DNA from: a bacterium
Lineage (GTDB): Bacteria > CSSED10-310 > JAJRTK01
Direction of reading: 5' to 3'
DNA length: 8,069 bases
Assembly: GCA_024278345.1 (NCBI GenBank)
Contig: JAJRTK010000280.1
Coordinates: 1 to 8,069 of the forward strand
In this document: in pieces, positions 5,769 to 8,069 of the stretch
Layout of the letters: every line of letters begins with the position of its first letter
Position numbering within the stretch: position 1 is the stretch's first letter
Program-made: the position numbers and the translations under genes
The notes under the pieces: generated by a model
What the model was told of the DNA's origin: nothing
Seen by the model: the letters and a program-made list of their open reading frames with translations, nothing else
The model's database searches: none

Positions 5769-6878
5769 ATGTGCGTGGTTTGCCAAGGCGGGGATCCAAC
5801 TCAGGTGGGACAGAGAACCACGTGGGTGGGGAACTCGTTGCCTTTCATGGCAACGGGTCCCGCGAGCTCCCTGGTGGATGCAGGGCAAAGCCCTGCCAGG
5901 GGATCGGAAGCCGAGCAGAGTGAGACGCGGCCCAAAGGGCCGCAGCCAGACTCCCCGGACGGCCGCCGAGCAAAGCGAGGCGCCAGAGAGCCTCGAGTTG
6001 TCCCGCATTACGTGGATACACGCCAAGGCTCTCTTCTGCCTCTGGGGCGCCGCAAGGGTTCCGCCTACGCCTACTGCTTCCAGTGCGGCAGCGTTCAGCT
6101 CGTTCCCCTGCCCACCAAAGAGAAGCTCGCGCGCCTCTACCGGGAAGAATACCACGAGTCCGGGCACTATCATCTGGCGGCCGAGGCCAACGAAAAGCAG
6201 CGTCGCCACCTCAATTCCCGGATCGCCAGCCTCATCGCCAGCCTCCACCCCTCCACTGACCGCCGCCTAGTGGTAGAGCTAGGGACTGGTTGGGGCTCCT
6301 TGGGCCTGGAGATCATAGGCCGCGGACTAAGCTACCTGGGGCTGGAACCTTCCACCACCATGTGCCAGGCAGCCAAGGAACGAGGGCTGGACGTACGCCA
6401 GGGCAGCCTGGAGACGTTGGAATCCGATTCGGCTCTCCAAGGCCGCGTGCGGACCTTCGTCACCTTGTCGGTTTACGAGCATCTCGTGGACCAGACGGAC
6501 GCGCTGCGCCGGATGGCGGCCGTGCTCCCGCCGGAGGGCCGGATCGTCATTCAGTGTCCCACCGCCTCCGTACCCCGGATCGTGGGCCGGTGGCAACGGC
6601 GCCTGGCTCCACGTCGGGAACTGCCATCCCTACTGGGAATCTTCGCCCCTCCGTGGCACGTCTGCATGCCATCCATCCAGGGAGTGCGGCTCCAGGCGGC
6701 CCGCACCGGGTTGGTTGTGGAGCGAGTCCTTGCCTCCCCCTCGGGACGAAACTCCCGGCTGTCCGTGCGCCTAGCCCAAATCCTCCAGGAAACGGTGGCA
6801 CGATCCGGGCACCGGCTGTTTGGAGAAGGCTGGCCCATCTCCGCCTGCCATATCTTTGTGCTTCGCCACGCCGGATAG
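5769..6878 (+). CDS. Zinc-ribbon class I SAM-dependent methyltransferase carrying an in-frame MITE
   Basis: A 369-residue methyltransferase. The SAM-binding core is intact: VVELGTGWGSLGLEI (168-182) is motif I, GLEPS (191-195) has the acidic residue that binds the SAM ribose, and LSVYEHLVD (233-241) is the later conserved motif. In front is a zinc ribbon with cysteine pairs C2/C5 and C103/C106. YCFQCGSVQLVPLP followed by LARLYREEY is typical of methyltransferases acting on sugars or small metabolites. Here the two pairs are 97 residues apart because element 1 copy E lies between them. Removing 80 residues (8-87) leaves a CxxC-17-CxxC ribbon and a 289-residue protein of normal size. The start at 5769 places MCVVC at the N-terminus, as usual in this family, but its ribosome binding site is weak. 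A TTG start at 5598 adds only low-complexity sequence. The substrate is unknown, and whether the split ribbon still folds is open. Confidence 0.75.
   Translation: MCVVCQGGDPTQVGQRTTWVGNSLPFMATGPASSLVDAGQSPARGSEAEQSETRPKGPQPDSPDGRRAKRGAREPRVVPHYVDTRQGSLLPLGRRKGSAYAYCFQCGSVQLVPLPTKEKLARLYREEYHESGHYHLAAEANEKQRRHLNSRIASLIASLHPSTDRRLVVELGTGWGSLGLEIIGRGLSYLGLEPSTTMCQAAKERGLDVRQGSLETLESDSALQGRVRTFVTLSVYEHLVDQTDALRRMAAVLPPEGRIVIQCPTASVPRIVGRWQRRLAPRRELPSLLGIFAPPWHVCMPSIQGVRLQAARTGLVVERVLASPSGRNSRLSVRLAQILQETVARSGHRLFGEGWPISACHIFVLRHAG
5790..6021 (-). mobile_element. Element 1, copy E, inserted in the methyltransferase gene
   Basis: A 232-bp copy in inverted orientation. It is bounded exactly by GCCAAGGC at 5782-5789 and 6022-6029, an 8-bp target duplication. 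Its ends, 5790-5812 and 5999-6021, match the 23-base terminal repeat of copy C at 17 and 20 positions. Boundaries set by the duplication thus coincide with those set independently by copy C. Internal hairpins are CGTTGCC/GGCAACG (5836-5855), GCAGGGC-AAA-GCCCTGC (5880-5896) and GCGGCCC-AAA-GGGCCGC (5927-5943). Element plus one duplication is 240 bp, and the methyltransferase frame through it has no stop. Confidence 0.85.
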
Positions 6879-6950
6879 ACGCAGGTGCGGAACCGGTCAT
6901 CGGGGGCCGACGATCCCTTCGGTCGGCATCGGCCACCGACGACCGCTGCC

Positions 6951-6970
6951 TGTCTCGCCTTGCATGGAAC
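6951..6970 (-). mobile_element. Isolated element 1 terminal-repeat fragment
   Basis: TGTCTCGCCTTGCATGGA is a near match to the right terminal repeat of element 1 (TGTCCCGCCTTGCGTGGA). It lies head to head with the left terminus of copy F, separated by a few bases. This repeats the junction geometry seen at 776-818. Nothing recognisable of the rest of a copy lies to its left. Confidence 0.45.
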
Positions 6971-6975
6971 CTGGT

Positions 6976-7226
6976 GGGTATCCACCTAAGCCGGGACACC
7001 CAACAAAAACAAAAAAAACGCGCAGCGTACAAAAACGTGGGCTGGGATCCCGTTGCCCTTCGTTGCAACGGGAAGATGAGCGCGCTCCCTGGTGGGTGCA
7101 GGGCGAAGCCCTGCCAGGGGACGGGGGATGGAATCCCCGGGCACCCGCCGAGCGACAGCGAGGCGTTACCCGGACGTTCGCAATTCCACAAACCTTGAAA
7201 TGTCCCGCCTTAACGAGCATGATCCC
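6976..7226 (-). mobile_element. Element 1, copy F
   Basis: An inverted copy of about 251 bp between the methyltransferase and the NlpC/P60 gene, downstream of both. The left terminal repeat (6976-6998) matches copy C at 20 of 23 positions. The right end is degenerate after TGTCCCGCCTT (7201-7211), so its boundary is approximate. Hairpins are TCCCGTTGC/GCAACGGGA (7048-7073), GCAGGGC-GAA-GCCCTGC (7098-7114) and GGGGAT-GGA-ATCCCC near 7125-7139. No target duplication is visible. Both neighbouring genes end towards it, so it could serve as a bidirectional transcription barrier; that is inference. Confidence 0.65.
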
Positions 7227-7263
7227 GGCGACCCGACAACTCAACCTCAAAAAGGAGAGCTCG

Positions 7264-7857
7264 TCAAGATTGGACACGCCGACTACTCCAAAAGTGTTTC
7301 CGATAGTTTTTTGCATCCAGCTGGTCAACCGTCACGCCACGGCTCTTGCTGGCGTGAATGAAACGTTGGTCACCCAGGTAAATCCCCACGTGATCAGGCT
7401 TGCTCCCGCGGCGGCGGAAGCGAAAGAAGACGAGATCCCCCAACCGCAGTTTTTTTTGCTTCTTGACCCGTGTTCCGATCTGAACCTGCCCCTTGACGGT
7501 GCGTGGCAGCTCGATTCCCACGGCCTGATAGACATTCCGCACGAAGGCCGAGCAGTCGATGCCGCGGCGATTCGTGCCGCCATACCGATAGGGAGTGCCG
7601 AGCCAGGAATAGGCTACCTGCTCAAGGCGAGTGGCGTTGGAAGGCTTTTGCTCCAGACCACGCCAGGCCGGTTTCGAGGGCTTTTCTTGCGGTCGAGGGC
7701 GCTCGGCGGCAGGCGCCGGAGGCCCCAGGCGGACGTGGACCTCCCTGACGGAAGATCCGCATCCCATGAAGAGAAGGCCGGCAACCGGCATAAAAACCAG
7801 GCTGAGTGGGAGCAACCAGTTTTCCTGGAGCGGAAAGGAAGCGCTTGTCTTGTTCAT
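7264..7857 (-). CDS. NlpC/P60 family lipoprotein (putative peptidoglycan endopeptidase)
   Basis: A 197-residue protein. Residues 1-33 look like a lipoprotein signal: a hydrophobic stretch 14-31 ending in LFMGC with C33 as the lipidation site, though Phe at -3 is unusual. A Pro/Ala/Arg/Lys-rich linker (about 44-72) leads to an NlpC/P60 domain (about 75-195). Its catalytic residues are C102 in GIDCSAFV, H156 in DHVGIYLG and H168 in FIHAS. YSWLGTPYRYGGTNRRG before the cysteine is the usual lead-in. Such enzymes cleave bonds to gamma-D-glutamyl-diaminopimelate in cell-wall peptides, and this one would act in the periplasm on a lipid anchor. No SH3 or LysM domain is visible. ATG 7857 is the only start that keeps the signal, but its ribosome binding site is weak. 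Element 1 copy G begins 60 bases upstream. Confidence 0.85.
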   Translation of the reverse strand: MNKTSASFPLQENWLLPLSLVFMPVAGLLFMGCGSSVREVHVRLGPPAPAAERPRPQEKPSKPAWRGLEQKPSNATRLEQVAYSWLGTPYRYGGTNRRGIDCSAFVRNVYQAVGIELPRTVKGQVQIGTRVKKQKKLRLGDLVFFRFRRRGSKPDHVGIYLGDQRFIHASKSRGVTVDQLDAKNYRKHFWSSRRVQS

Positions 7858-7916
7858 GGTGAACCAGTTTCGTCAAGAGATTGCGCACGAAAAGTGGATA
7901 TTATTCTATCAAATCC

Positions 7917-8069
7917 GGGCATCCACGTAACGCGGGACAATTCCAGGACTATGGAACCGCAAGCGCCAACGCCTCGCTATCGCTCGGCGGGTCACGCTTC
8001 GCGTGACTCGGCGGTCGTCCGGGGCCTCCGGCCCCGGTCCCCGGCAGGGCTTTGCCCTGCACCCACCAG
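7917..8069 (+). mobile_element. Element 1, copy G (cut by window end)
   Basis: The left terminal repeat at 7917-7939 matches copy C at 20 of 23 positions. The body follows copy C in order (GGAACCGCAAGCG, CGCCTCGCTATCGCTCGGCG, CCGGCAGGGC, CCCTGCACCCACCAG). It carries an extra hairpin, GTCACGC-TTC-GCGTGAC (7991-8007), absent in C but present in degenerate form in A. Other stems are CCGGGGCC-TCC-GGCCCCGG (8019-8037) and GCAGGGC-TTT-GCCCTGC (8044-8060). It continues beyond the window. The bases just left, CTATCAAATCC (7906-7916), resemble the end of element 2. Confidence 0.7.

Noticed and set aside
6290-7198. A 302-residue frame overlapping the methyltransferase
   Set aside because: It is a shadow of the methyltransferase frame that continues into copy F, with Gly/Pro/Arg-biased composition and no motifs.

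Overview
The window is GC-rich bacterial DNA. The lipoprotein-type NlpC/P60 hydrolase and the large polytopic glycosyltransferase with a big extracytoplasmic tail suggest a diderm (Gram-negative-type) bacterium. I cannot place it in a phylum, and I see no rRNA, tRNA or CRISPR array.

Layout. 1-1447 holds no credible gene. It is a pile-up of short non-autonomous repeat elements, some nested in each other. From 1448 come ordinary genes: a TerB-like protein (1448-1897, +); a convergent DUF697-like membrane protein with a C-terminal SHOCT domain (1969-2628, -); a divergent GNAT acetyltransferase (2692-3171, +); a PMT/ArnT-type glycosyltransferase (3307-5442, +), with a questionable 34-residue ORF overlapping its stop; a zinc-ribbon SAM-dependent methyltransferase (5769-6878, +); and an NlpC/P60 lipoprotein (7264-7857, -). 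The gaps at 6879-7263 and 7858-8069 are again mostly repeat elements.

The main result is a MITE-like family, called here element 1. Copy C (796-1015, 220 bp) is bounded by perfect 23-bp terminal inverted repeats running GGGTATCCAC...GGCGGGACA. Other copies are A (126-795, interrupted twice), E (5790-6021, inverted), F (6976-7226, inverted) and G (7917 to the window end), plus fragments. None encodes a transposase. Each interior is a chain of small hairpins whose stems change between copies while staying paired.

Copy E sits inside the methyltransferase gene. It is flanked by an exact 8-bp duplication, GCCAAGGC. Element plus one duplication is 240 bp, exactly 80 codons, and has no stop in the gene's frame. 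Removing it in silico restores a compact CxxC-(17 residues)-CxxC zinc ribbon in front of an intact methyltransferase core. The insertion therefore splits the zinc ribbon in the encoded protein without breaking the reading frame.

A second, unrelated short element (element 2: 284-439, 156 bp, with 17-bp inverted ends starting GGGGACCTATCA) is inserted into copy A. An unidentified 241-bp block (483-723) interrupts the same copy again, so the left end records successive insertions.

The protein genes do not form one obvious pathway. The glycosyltransferase, methyltransferase and NlpC/P60 lipoprotein would all fit a cell-envelope or surface-glycan setting, but that link is inference from family alone.
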